Part shown: positions 56,430 through 64,000 of the stretch, piece by piece
How positions within the stretch are numbered: position 1 is the first letter of the stretch
How the letters are laid out: every line of letters begins with the position of its first letter
Assembly: GCA_001942415.1 (NCBI GenBank)
Contig: MKJX01000184.1
Coordinates: forward strand, 1 to 64,000
DNA: 64,000 bases
From: Pseudonocardia sp. CNS-139
GTDB lineage: Bacteria > Actinomycetota > Actinomycetes > Mycobacteriales > Pseudonocardiaceae
Reading direction: 5' to 3'
Program-made: the position numbers and the translations under genes
The notes under the pieces: model-generated
Databases searched by the model: none
Seen by the model: the letters and a program-made list of their open reading frames with translations, nothing else
What the model was told of the DNA's origin: nothing

Positions 56430-57401
56430 GTGACCGACACCGCCCGCGCGCTCTGGCTGCGCGCCCCCGGACAGGCCGAGATCCGCGCCGCCGCGCTGCC
56501 GCCGCCGGGCCCGGACGACGTCGTGGTCAGGACGCTGTACACGGGCGTCAGCCGGGGCACGGAGACGCTCGTGTTCCGCGGCGAGGTGCCGGCGAGCCAG
56601 CACACCGCGATGCGCGCGCCGTTCCAGGAAGGCGCGTTCCCGGCGCCGGTGAAGTACGGCTACCTCGCCGTCGGGACGGTCGAGCAGGGCCCCGCCGCGC
56701 TGGTCGGGCGCGCGGTGTTCTGCCTGCACCCGCACCAGACCCGGTTCGTCGTGCCCGCGGCGGCCGTCACCCCGCTGCCGCCGGACGTGCCGCCGGCGCG
56801 CGCGGTGCTCGACTTCGAGACCGCCGTCAACGCGCTGTGGGACGCGGCGCCGCTGGTCGGGGACCGGATCGCGGTGGTCGGCGGGGGGATGGTCGGGTGC
56901 AGCGTGGCCGCGCTGCTGGCCGGCATCCCGGGCACACGGGTGCAGCTGGTGGACCCCGACCCGTCCCGGGCCGCGGTGGCCGCGGCGCTCGGCGTCGGCT
57001 ACGCGGCACCCGAGGACGCCGAGGGCGACTGCGACCTGGTCGTGCACGCCAGCGCCACCGACGCCGGCCTCGCCCGGTCGCTGGAGCTGCTCGCCGCCGA
57101 GGGCGAGGTGGTCGAGCTGAGCTGGTACGGCGACCGGCGTGTGAGCGTGCCGCTGGGGGAGGCGTTCCACTCGCGGCGGCTGACGGTCCGGGCCAGCCAG
57201 GTGGGCACCGTCTCGCCGCGGCGGGCCCGGCGCGGCTACGCCGAACGGATGGGTCTCGCGCTGCGGCTGCTCGCCGACCCGCGTTTCGACGCGCTGGTCA
57301 CGGGGGAGTGCCGGTTCGAGGAGCTGCCCGCCGTGCTGGCCCGGCTGGCGGCCGGTGAACCGTCCGTCCTGTGCGTGCGTGTGGCGTACGGAGAACCGTA
57401 G
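56430..57401 (+). CDS. Medium-chain dehydrogenase/reductase, zinc-binding type without obvious zinc cysteines
   Basis: 323 residues. [20 protein letters not shown] (GTE block), [34 protein letters not shown] and Rossmann motif [19 protein letters not shown]. The catalytic Cys of alcohol dehydrogenases is replaced by Ser (GVSRGTE) and there is no structural-zinc four-cysteine lobe, resembling BchC/TdxE-like reductases that act on a bound intermediate. GTG 56430. First gene of a plus-strand run with the PTPS-like, GT4 and methyltransferase genes. Confidence 0.78.
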   Translation: MTDTARALWLRAPGQAEIRAAALPPPGPDDVVVRTLYTGVSRGTETLVFRGEVPASQHTAMRAPFQEGAFPAPVKYGYLAVGTVEQGPAALVGRAVFCLHPHQTRFVVPAAAVTPLPPDVPPARAVLDFETAVNALWDAAPLVGDRIAVVGGGMVGCSVAALLAGIPGTRVQLVDPDPSRAAVAAALGVGYAAPEDAEGDCDLVVHASATDAGLARSLELLAAEGEVVELSWYGDRRVSVPLGEAFHSRRLTVRASQVGTVSPRRARRGYAERMGLALRLLADPRFDALVTGECRFEELPAVLARLAAGEPSVLCVRVAYGEP

Positions 57402-57425
57402 CCGCACCCCCGAAAGGTCGATCGT

Positions 57426-57824
57426 TTGTTCAGCATCTCCGTCCGTGACCACGTCATGGTGGCCCACAGCTTCCGGGGCGAGGTCTTCGGACCCGCCCAG
57501 GCCCTGCACGGCGCGACCTACATCGTGGACGCGACGTTCCGGCGGGCCGAGCTGGACGCCGACAACATCGTGGTGGACATCGGGCTCGCAACGCAGCAGC
57601 TCGGCGCGGTGCTGGCCGGGTTGAACTACCGCAACCTCGACGACGAGCCGGCCTTCGCCGGCGTCAACACGTCCACGGAGTACCTCGCGAAGGTCATCGC
57701 CGACCGCATCGCCGACCGGGTGCACGCCGGTGCGCTCGGCGAGAGCGCGCGGCGGCTGACCGGGCTCGTGGTGACGCTGCAGGAGTCGCACGTCGCGTGG
57801 GCGAGCTACGAGCGCGGCCTGTGA
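57426..57824 (+). CDS. 6-pyruvoyltetrahydropterin synthase/QueD-like protein with altered metal site
   Basis: 132 residues starting TTG 57426 with GAAAGG upstream. Fold landmarks are MVAHSF (His14), LHGATY (His28), a [10 protein letters not shown] helix, [13 protein letters not shown] [11 protein letters not shown] and [12 protein letters not shown] with the late Glu-Ser-His. Canonical enzymes have C...HGH; here the third zinc ligand is Ala30 and the catalytic Cys is absent. It is thus a diverged member that may bind, not synthesise, a pterin, or perform a retro-aldol-like step with other residues. The substrate is probably the product of the nearby GTP cyclohydrolase. Confidence 0.8.
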   Translation: MFSISVRDHVMVAHSFRGEVFGPAQALHGATYIVDATFRRAELDADNIVVDIGLATQQLGAVLAGLNYRNLDDEPAFAGVNTSTEYLAKVIADRIADRVHAGALGESARRLTGLVVTLQESHVAWASYERGL

Positions 57825-58896
57825 CCGGACCCCTGCACGTCGTCCTGCCCGCCGACGTCGACGACCCGGAGCGGCCCAGCGGCGGCAACGTCTACGACCG
57901 GCGGGTCTGCGCCGGCATCCGGGCCCTCGGCCGGGCCGTGCACGAGATTCCCGTCCACGGCGCGTGGCCGTACCCGGAGGCCGCCGCGCGCACCGCACTG
58001 CACGCCGCGCTCGCGGACGTCCCGGACGGGGCCGACGTGCTGCTCGACGGGCTGGTGGCCTGCTGCGTGCCCGAGGTGCTCGCCACCCACGCCGGGCGGC
58101 TGCACCTCGTGGTGCTGGTGCACCTCCCGCTCGGCGACGAGGCCGGCCTGCCGCCGGCGACGGCGGCCGAGCTGACCGCCGTCGAGCGGGCCGCCCTGCA
58201 CACCGCGGCCGCGGTGGTCGCGACCAGTGCGTGGACCGCCCGCCGGCTGGCCGACGTGCACGGGCTGGACCGGGTCGCCGTCGCGCCCCCGGGCGTGGAC
58301 CCGGCGCCGCTCGGCCCGGCGTCCGAGGGCGGCACCCGGCTGCTGTGCATCGGTTCGGTCACCCCGACCAAGGGCCAGGACCTGCTGGTCGCGGCGCTGG
58401 CCCGGATCGCGGGCCTGGACTGGACGTGCGAGCTCGTCGGCCCGCTCGTCCGGGACCCGGCGCACGTCGCCGCGGTGCGCGCGATCGTCGAGGACCACGG
58501 CCTGGGCGCGCGGGTCCGGCTCGCCGGGCCGCGCACGGGCGCCGCCCTCGACGCCGCGTACGCCGCGGCCGACCTGCTCGTGCTCCCGTCCGTCGCGAGT
58601 CGTACGGATGGGGGTGACGGGAGGCGCTGGCCCGGGGGGTGCCGGTGCTCGCCGCCGCCGTCGACGGGGTGCCCGAGACGCTCGGCACCGCTCCCGACGG
58701 GCGGGTGCCGGGCCTGCTCGTGCCGCCCGGCGGGGCCGCCGTGCTCGCCGCCGCGCTGCGGCGCTGGCTCACCGAGCCGGCGCTGCGGCAGACCGCCCGC
58801 GAGGCCGCTCGCGACCGCCGTCCCGGGCTCGCGGGCTGGGGGGTGACCTCCCGATGCCTCGTGCAGGCGATCGAACGGGCTGGGACGCGCGGCTGA
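57821..58896 (+). CDS. Glycosyltransferase family 4 (frameshifts near 58600-58622)
   Basis: About 357 residues. [19 protein letters not shown] is the acceptor-side glycine loop, [12 protein letters not shown] and [10 protein letters not shown] precede the donor domain, which has [17 protein letters not shown] and, after correction of several bases near 58600-58622, the ExxxxxxxE block ESYGMVVTEAL followed by [17 protein letters not shown]. This GT-B fold enzyme uses a nucleotide sugar. GTG 57821 is in a GTGA overlap with the PTPS-like gene, so they are co-translated. Confidence 0.85.
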
Positions 58897-59756
58897 GCAC
58901 CGTCGGCTCGCCGGTCTGCGCGCCGGACTGGCTGGCGCTGCGCGAGCCCGCCGACGCCGCCGCGCGGGTGGCCGGCCTGGTGGACCGGCTGCGGCCGCAC
59001 CTGCCGGCGGGCGGGCCGCTCGTGGTGCGCGACCTCGGCTGCGGCAGCGGGTCGATGGGCCGCTGGCTCGCGCCGCGGCTGCCGGGCCGGCAGCACTGGA
59101 TGCTGCACGATCGCGACGCGGAGCTGGCCGGGCTCGCGGCCGCGAGCCTGCCCGCGAGTCTGCCGGGGGGCGTCACCGCCGAGCCCGTCGTCGGCGACGC
59201 GACCGCCGTCGACGCGGCGCTGCTGGCCGGGACGGCGCTGGTCACGGCCTCGGCGCTGCTCGACCTGCTCACCACCGGCGAGGTCGGCGCGATCGCCGCC
59301 GCGTGCGCCGGGGCGGGCTGCCCCGCGCTGCTGACGCTCTCGGTGGCCGGCAGCGTGTCGCTGGCCCCGCACGACCCGCTCGACGCCGCGTTCGCCGCGG
59401 CGTTCGACGCGCACCAGCGCCGCACCGTCGGGGGCCGCCGGCTGCTCGGCCCGGACGCGCCGGCCGCCGCGGTCGCGGCGTTCCGGGGCCACGGCATGGA
59501 CGTCGTGACGGCGCCGAGCCCGTGGCGGCTCGGCCCGGACGGGGACGCCGACGGGGCCGCGCTGGCCGAGGAGTGGCTGCGCGGCTGGCTGTCGGCGGCG
59601 TGCGAGCAGGAACCGGACCTGGCCGCGGAGGCCGGCGCGTACCTGCGCCGCCGCCTCGCCGCGGCCGCCGCGGGCGAGCTGCGGGTGACGGTCGGCCACG
59701 CCGACCTCCTCGCGCTGCCCGCTCAGGACGTGCAGGACAGGGAGGACGTGGCGTGA
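58854..59756 (+). CDS. SAM-dependent methyltransferase
   Basis: 300 residues. ATG 58854 overlaps the GT4 gene by 43 bp. SAM-binding motif I is LVVRDLGCGSGSMGRWLAPR, with acidic post-I HDRDAELAGL and VVGDATAVDAALLAGT later. The VTASALLDLLT segment is typical of methyltransferases acting on small molecules. The acceptor is unknown. The stop overlaps the next GTG, continuing the operon. Confidence 0.83.
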   Translation: MPRAGDRTGWDARLSTVGSPVCAPDWLALREPADAAARVAGLVDRLRPHLPAGGPLVVRDLGCGSGSMGRWLAPRLPGRQHWMLHDRDAELAGLAAASLPASLPGGVTAEPVVGDATAVDAALLAGTALVTASALLDLLTTGEVGAIAAACAGAGCPALLTLSVAGSVSLAPHDPLDAAFAAAFDAHQRRTVGGRRLLGPDAPAAAVAAFRGHGMDVVTAPSPWRLGPDGDADGAALAEEWLRGWLSAACEQEPDLAAEAGAYLRRRLAAAAAGELRVTVGHADLLALPAQDVQDREDVA

Positions 59757-60725
59757 CGATCGTGCAGCTGCGGGCGGGCCGGCCCGCCCGCCCGACCCCG
59801 CCGGCGCGGCCGGGACGGTCGTGGTGGCCGCTCGTGCGCTGGGTGGGCATCGCCGCGCTCGCCGGTGCGCTCGTGTGGCGGCTCGGCGCGGGCGGTCTGG
59901 CGGCCGGTCTGGTGGCCGGGCTGCAGGTGCTCGGCCCGGAGCCGGTGCTGGCCGCGCTGGCGATCGGACTGCTGACCACCGTGTGCAACGCGGCCCGCTG
60001 GTGCCTCGTCGCGGCCCGGCTGGGCATGCGGCTGCCGCTCGCGACCGCCGTGGCCGACTCCTACCAGGCCCAGCTCCTCAACTCGGTGCTCCCGGCCGGC
60101 GTGCTCGGCGACGTGCACCGGGCCGTCGAGCGCGGCCGGGAGGCCGGCGACGTCGCCCGCGGCGCCCGGGCCGTCGCCATCGAACGGCTCGCCGGGCTGG
60201 TCGTGCTCGTGGCCGTCGCCGTCGCGGTGCTGCTCGCCCAGCCGGCGCTGCTGCACGTCACGGCCGACCTGGTGCCGGTCGGCGGCTGGTGGCTCGCGGC
60301 CGTGCTGCCGCTCGCGGCCGCCGGCGCCGCGTGGGCGCTGCGCGACCGGCTGCGGCCGGCCCTGCGCGCGGCCGCCGCGGACGTGCGGGCGGTGCTGCGC
60401 GCGACACCTGGCCGGCCGTGCTCGGCCTGTCGGTCGTCGCACTGGGCGGCTACCTCGCGATGTTCGTCATCGCCGCGCGGGCGGCCGGCGTCACGGCGCC
60501 GGTGGCGCAGCTGCTCCCGCTGCTCGTGCTCGCGCTGCTGGTGATGGCGCTGCCGCTGACCGTCGGCGGCTGGGGCCCGCGGGAGGCCGTCGCGGCCGTC
60601 GGGTTCGGCGCGGTGGGGCTGGGCGCGGCGCAGGGCCTCGCCGCGGCCGTCGGCTACGGCGTGCTCGGGCTCGTCGCGTGCCTGCCGGGACTCGTCGTGC
60701 TGCTGGCGCGCCGTCTCACACGTAG
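59753..60725 (+). CDS. Lysylphosphatidylglycerol-synthase-TM/UPF0104-like membrane protein (one apparent frameshift; end uncertain)
   Basis: About 323 residues and seven to eight helices. NSVLPAGVLGDVHRAVERGR and LPLTVGGWGPREAVAAVGFG are the family's two signature loops. A break near 60405 separates them. The frame formally stays open to 60891 across the opposite gene; an indel near 60715 would end it at TAG 60723-60725, a more likely end. Such proteins are proposed flippases or lipid-linked transferase partners. GTG 59753 overlaps the methyltransferase stop. Confidence 0.78.
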
Positions 60726-61412
60726 TCGCCGAACGAGCGCACCAGGCTCGCCAGCAGCTCCCGTCCTTTTCGTGCCGACGCAAGCGACGGACGACCGACC
60801 ACTCCCGACTCCGTGTACGCCCGCAGCCCCCGGCTCAGCAGGTGCGGACGGTCGTCGGCCAGGTGGTCGGCCCGCTCGTAGTGCGGCCTGACGAGATCCG
60901 GGTGCGCGTGCAGCAGGATCGAGGTCTCCAGCTCGCCGGCGTGCATGTCGCCCACCATCGACGTGCCGAGGCCGGCGTCCGCGCGCGCCCGCATCCAGTC
61001 GGCCTCGCCGGGGAACAGATGCAGGGGCAGCGGGCCGAGGCTCGCCTCCTGCACGACGTTGCCGAGCACGTAGTTGCCGCCGTGCCCGTTGACGACGACG
61101 AGGGCCGACGCGCCCGCGGCGTGCACGGACGCGGCGACGTCGCGCACGATCGCGGCGAGGGTCGTGGCGGAGATGCTCACCGTCCCCCGGCCAGGCCGCG
61201 TGCTCGTGCGAGCAGGAGATCGTGACCGGCGGCAGGCGCCGCACGGGGTGCACGGCGGCGATCTCGTGCGCGAGTGTGGTGGCGACCAGCGTGTCGGTCG
61301 TCAGCGGGAGGTGGGGGCCGTGCTGCTCGAAGCTGCCGATCGGCAGCAGCGCCACGGCCGCGGCACGGTCACGCTCGTCGAGCGTGGTGTCGGGCGGCAG
61401 GAGGTGGTCCAT
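60716..61412 (-). CDS. Creatininase-family amidohydrolase, ArfB/MftE-like (one apparent frameshift)
   Basis: About 232 residues. Metal-site motif LPIGSFEQHGPHLPLTTDT (Glu29, His31, Asp40), then SHEHAAWPG, VVVNGHGGNYVLGNV and GDMHAGELETS. The family hydrolyses cyclic or formyl amides; ArfB removes formate from the formamidopyrimidine FAPy produced from GTP. Near 61190 there is one extra G (GGGG reads GGGGG). ATG 61412 is 49 nt from the divergent GTP cyclohydrolase gene, which makes a FAPy-type link plausible. Confidence 0.85.
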
Positions 61413-61461
61413 CGCCGTGGACCTCTCACGGCGCCGAGCGGGCACGAGAGAGGCAGTGAAC

Positions 61462-62133
61462 ATGTACCAGGACCTACCGGCGGACGGGCGCAGGGGCGAC
61501 CGGCAGAGCGGCGACAGGCCGAGCGGGCTGCTCGCCGAGGTTGCCGAGTCCAGGCTGGTGACCCGGCACGGCACGTTCCACGCCGTCGCGTTCCGCGAGC
61601 GGCCCGACGGACCGGAGCACATGGCGCTCGTGCACGGCGACCCGCGCAAGGACGTGCTGGTGAGAGTGCACTCCGAGTGCCTCACCGGCGACGTCTTCGG
61701 GGCGCGGCGGTGCGAGTGCGGCGCGCAGCTGTCCTCGGCGCTGGACGCGATCGTCGCCGAGGGGGCGGGTGTGCTCGTGTACCTGCGCGGGCACGAGGGG
61801 CGCGGCATCGGGCTCGTCGCCAAGACCCGCACGCACGTGCTGCAGGACGAGGCGGGGCTCGACACGGTCGACTCCGCCACGGCGCTGGGCCTGCCGGTGG
61901 ACGTGCGCGACTTCGGCGCGGCCGCCCGGGTGCTGCGCTACCTCGGCATCCGGTCGGTGCGGCTGCTGTCGAACAACCCCGACAAGGTGAGCGCGCTGAC
62001 GTCGTACGGGATCGCGATCACCGGGCGCGTCCCGCTGCTGGAGCCGGTGGACGAGCACAACGTGCGCTATCTGACGGCCAAACGCGACCGGCTGGGGCAC
62101 GACCTGCCGCACCTGGACGCCGCCCGCCCGTAG
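61462..62133 (+). CDS. GTP cyclohydrolase II paralogue with Tyr-to-His active-site change
   Basis: 223 residues, a RibA domain without a DHBP synthase domain. Zinc cysteines 73, 84 and 86 ([19 protein letters not shown]) and [10 protein letters not shown] are intact. In [12 protein letters not shown], His125 occupies the position of Escherichia coli RibA Tyr105. In the Streptomyces coelicolor paralogue SCO6655 a Met at this position makes the enzyme stop at the formamidopyrimidine (from memory of published work). So this protein may make FAPy, not the riboflavin precursor. ATG 61462 has GAGAGAGG. It is divergent from the creatininase-type gene. Confidence 0.87.
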   Translation: MYQDLPADGRRGDRQSGDRPSGLLAEVAESRLVTRHGTFHAVAFRERPDGPEHMALVHGDPRKDVLVRVHSECLTGDVFGARRCECGAQLSSALDAIVAEGAGVLVYLRGHEGRGIGLVAKTRTHVLQDEAGLDTVDSATALGLPVDVRDFGAAARVLRYLGIRSVRLLSNNPDKVSALTSYGIAITGRVPLLEPVDEHNVRYLTAKRDRLGHDLPHLDAARP

Positions 62134-62280
62134 CGCGCGCCCGGATCCGCGGAATCGCCTCGATCGGGCGCCGGGGGATCCGCGCAGATCCATTCCGGGT
62201 GACCTGTGGCACGTCCCGCGGGCACGGCGGCTGATCCGTTCTCGGGCGTTCCCGGGAACCGCACGGGATCGGGACGGGAT

Positions 62281-62317
62281 CGAACCGGGATCGGGCGACA
62301 CGCCCGATCCCGGTTCG
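62281..62317. terminator. Perfect 17-bp hairpin
   Basis: CGAACCGGGATCGGGCG (62281-62297), loop ACA, and the exact complement at 62301-62317. It lies 147 nt after the GTP cyclohydrolase stop and about 40 nt before the probable lsr2 transcription start, so it can insulate lsr2. Confidence 0.8.
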
Positions 62318-62422
62318 GCTCGACACCTTCGGTTGACACGTTGCTATGCTCCGCGCAAATGGTCCACCGTTCCGGGTCGCCTGTCGGATGTGCGGCCCGG
62401 AAGCACTGGGAAGGCATGCGCG

Positions 62423-62755
62423 ATGGCGAAGCAGACAATTGTCACCTTGGTCGACGACCTCGACGGCGGCGAGGCCGAGGAGTCGGTCGAGTTCGCGGTG
62501 GACGGAAAGAGCTACGAGATCGACCTCTCCTCCGCCAACAGCCAGAAACTGCGGGACGCGCTGGCGCCGTTCGTGGCCGCGGCCCGGCGGGCCGGCACGG
62601 GCCGCCGCCGTTCCGCCGGAACGTCCACCCGTTCCGCGGTCGACCGCGAGCAGAACCAGGCGATCCGCGAGTGGGCCCAGCAGCAGGGGATGAAGATCTC
62701 CGAGCGGGGCCGCATTCCGGCGTCCGTTCTGGAGGCCTACCACCAGAGCCGCTGA
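62423..62755 (+). CDS. lsr2: Lsr2 nucleoid-associated silencer
   Basis: 110 residues. N-terminal oligomerisation part [21 protein letters not shown]-terminal DNA-binding part [20 protein letters not shown] with the RGR minor-groove hook. Lsr2 binds AT-rich DNA and silences acquired genes in actinomycetes. ATG 62423 has GGAAGG 8 nt upstream. A -10 TATGCT at 62345-62350 gives a leader of about 65 nt; TTGACA also occurs at 62333-62338 but is too close to pair with that -10. Confidence 0.95.
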   Translation: MAKQTIVTLVDDLDGGEAEESVEFAVDGKSYEIDLSSANSQKLRDALAPFVAAARRAGTGRRRSAGTSTRSAVDREQNQAIREWAQQQGMKISERGRIPASVLEAYHQSR

Positions 62756-62902
62756 CGGGGGCCGCCGGACGGGCGGACCGCCTGGCGGTCCGCTGTGTGG
62801 CTGGTCACAGCGGTCACGTCCGCGGTCCGCGGTCCGTCAGGGAGATGTCGATCCGATCGGGCCGGTGCCCCGCACGGCCCGGGAAACAGGAGGCATCTCG
62901 CG

Positions 62903-63392
62903 ATGGGAACGGGAACACAGGCCGGTCCGGAAGCCCGGATGAACAACCCCGTGGCCGTGCTGGAGGGGTGCGGGTGAGGCCATTCAGGGGCTGGTCCGCT
63001 CGGCGTACAAGGGCGGTGTCGCGCCCCGCACACTGGAGCTGGTCCACCTGCGGGTGAGCCAGATCAACGGGTGCGCCGCGTGCCTCGACAGCGGCGCCCG
63101 GAACGCGAAGAAGTCGGGCGAGTCCGACGAGCGGCTGTGGTCGCTCGCGGCCTGGCGCGAGACCCCGTACTACACCGATGCAGAACGCGCCGCGCCGGCG
63201 CTCGCCGAATCCATGACCCGGATCGGTGACCGCCATCGGGCGGACGCCGTTCCGCAGGACGTGTGGGACGCCGCCGCCGATCACCACGCCGAGGCCGGGC
63301 TCGCGGCGCTGATCCTGTGGATCGCGACCGCCAACTTCTTCAACCGCCTGAACACGGCCGTGAAGGCGCCCGTCGGCGCGAGCTGGGAGTGA
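62903..63392 (+). CDS. AhpD-like carboxymuconolactone-decarboxylase-family protein (one apparent frameshift)
   Basis: About 163 residues. ATG 62903 is 9 nt after AGGAGG. After a correction near 62965-62975 the chain reads MNNPVAVLEG, GEAIQGLVRSAYKGGVAPRT, LELVHLRVSQINGCAACLDS, LWSLAAWRETPYYTDAERAA and LILWIATANFFNRLN. The redox pair CAAC is present, but the His that normally follows (CxxCxxxHxR) is Gly in CAACLDSGAR. AhpD-like proteins reduce peroxide-defence partners through this CxxC; the lost His suggests reduced proton transfer. Confidence 0.83.
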
Positions 63393-63422
63393 CATTCCGG
63401 CCGGATTCGCGATTGCCCACCA

Positions 63423-63490
63423 CCGCACACACCTCCCGGACTCGGCACACATGTTCTGCCGTGTGTGCGGGGTACCGGAGGTGTGTGCGG
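63423..63490. terminator. Nested hairpin between convergent genes
   Basis: Outer arms CCGCACACACCTCCCGG (63423-63439) and CCGGAGGTGTGTGCGG (63475-63490), one unpaired C, enclose a second stem GCACACA/TGTGTGC. Together they form a long cruciform-like terminator between the AhpD-like and methyltransferase genes. Confidence 0.75.
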
Positions 63491-63494
63491 CCGG

Positions 63495-64000
63495 TCAGAG
63501 GGTGGCGCCGGCCCGGCGGGCGCGGGTGCGCCAGCGGGCCGCGCCGGGCAGGAGGTCGGGGGCGGGCCGGCCGGGGGGTGCGGCCAGCACGACGTGGGCC
63601 ACGCGGCCGGCGATCCGGACCGGGTCGGCGAGGGGGACGGTGCAGCCGAGGTCGCGCAGGACGGCCGGGACGTCGAGCGCCGCCTCGGTCAGCGCGACGA
63701 GCCGCCCGCCCGCCGTGAGCAGGTCCGGCAGCCGCCGCCAGAACGGGGCGAGAGAGCCGTTCAGGGCGCCCGTCGCGTCGACGGCGAGGTTCCACGGCGG
63801 GTTCGTGACCACGGCGTCCACGGCGGTGGCCGGGGCCGCGGCGGCGTCGGCGACCGCGAGGTCCACCGCGACCCCGGCGGCCGCGGCGTTGGCGGCGGCG
63901 TGGCGCACCCGCTCCGGGTCGGCGTCGCTCGCGAGCACGCGGGCGTCCGGGTGCGCGAGGGCGGCCTCGACGGCGATCGTCCCGTCCCCGCAGAACGGGT
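63495..64000 (-). CDS. UPF0020/THUMP-type RNA or DNA methyltransferase (C-terminal part, runs off the right edge)
   Basis: The frame is open to the window end. Visible parts: PFCGDGTIAVEAALAHPDAR (SAM motif I of the RlmL/TrmN6 group), LASDADP, VDAVVTNPPWNLA (NPPW catalytic motif for N-methylation of bases) and RLVALTEAALDVPAVL. The family modifies exocyclic nitrogen in tRNA, rRNA or DNA. The N-terminal half, which would show a THUMP domain or not, is outside the window. Confidence 0.8.
   Translation of the reverse strand, partial: PFCGDGTIAVEAALAHPDARVLASDADPERVRHAAANAAAAGVAVDLAVADAAAAPATAVDAVVTNPPWNLAVDATGALNGSLAPFWRRLPDLLTAGGRLVALTEAALDVPAVLRDLGCTVPLADPVRIAGRVAHVVLAAPPGRPAPDLLPGAARWRTRARRAGATL

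Noticed and set aside
58590..58605. A further copy of the 22-bp repeat core (GCGAGTCG) inside the GT4 gene
   Set aside because: It is a single copy produced where GCGGAGTCG has lost a G in the conserved ESYG codons; no periodic neighbours.

Overview
The window is about 75% G+C, with strongly GC-biased third codon positions, an Lsr2 nucleoid protein, many GTG starts, GTGA/ATGA gene overlaps, a DmdR/IdeR-type iron box and candidate leaderless promoters. This points to an actinomycete, most likely Pseudonocardiaceae (a Pseudonocardia-like chromosome); the genus is inference. I see no integrase, phage or transposase genes. At least 40 positions need a one-base correction (a few need two bases) to restore obvious protein families. 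The lost base is usually from a short C or G run, and the same GCGCCG to GCGCG change recurs. I therefore treat these genes as intact genes carrying sequence errors, and give coordinates for the reconstructed gene.

Layout. 0-7.5 kb: end of an MFS exporter, tRNA-Pro(GGG), a META / tyrosinase / HEAT-repeat / SCO copper-chaperone operon, and a convergent PhoX-type phosphatase with a possible PHO box. 7.5-15.1 kb: DsbA-like protein, IclR and LysR regulators, then an SsuABC/NrtABC-like transporter with a flavin-dependent acyl-CoA-dehydrogenase-fold oxygenase. 15.1-21.8 kb: LacI repressor facing a ribose-type ABC operon with a CocE-type hydrolase, with a clear promoter and palindromic operator, then a patatin. 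21.8-27 kb: small NRPS operon (HAD, A-PCP, two free-standing C domains). 27.5-34.4 kb: SulP transporter, DUF4389 protein, universal stress protein, two Acg-type nitroreductases and an Rv2004c-like APH-kinase fusion, resembling the mycobacterial DosR dormancy set. 34.8-41.7 kb: PL7 alginate lyase, GNAT, HD hydrolase, an MFS / GT8 / SAH-hydrolase-like operon, and a degenerate YmdB-like phosphoesterase. 42-47 kb: a Ugp-like ABC transporter plus a calcineurin-type phosphodiesterase. 47-49.4 kb: MFS exporter and an LppU-like membrane protein. 49.5-55.4 kb: an iron-regulated 2,3-dihydroxybenzoate siderophore operon (entA-C-E-B order) led by a degenerate condensation-domain gene. 55.6-62.1 kb: CDP-alcohol phosphotransferase, dehydrogenase, PTPS-like, GT4, methyltransferase, flippase-like membrane protein, creatininase-family amidohydrolase and a variant GTP cyclohydrolase II, which look like one uncharacterised pterin/FAPy pathway. 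62.2-64 kb: lsr2, an AhpD-like gene and a truncated RNA/DNA methyltransferase.

The most unusual non-coding structure is a family of iteron-like arrays at three intergenic places (34.5, 41.7-41.9 and 55.4-55.6 kb). About 25 copies of a 22-bp unit with core GCGAGTCG are spaced at exactly 22 bp. The orientation is uniform in one array and reversed half-way in the other two. A separate 20-bp-period array (core CTCGCAG) lies at 37.1 kb. Three candidate leaderless genes share the geometry TAnnnT, 6 nt, GTG.
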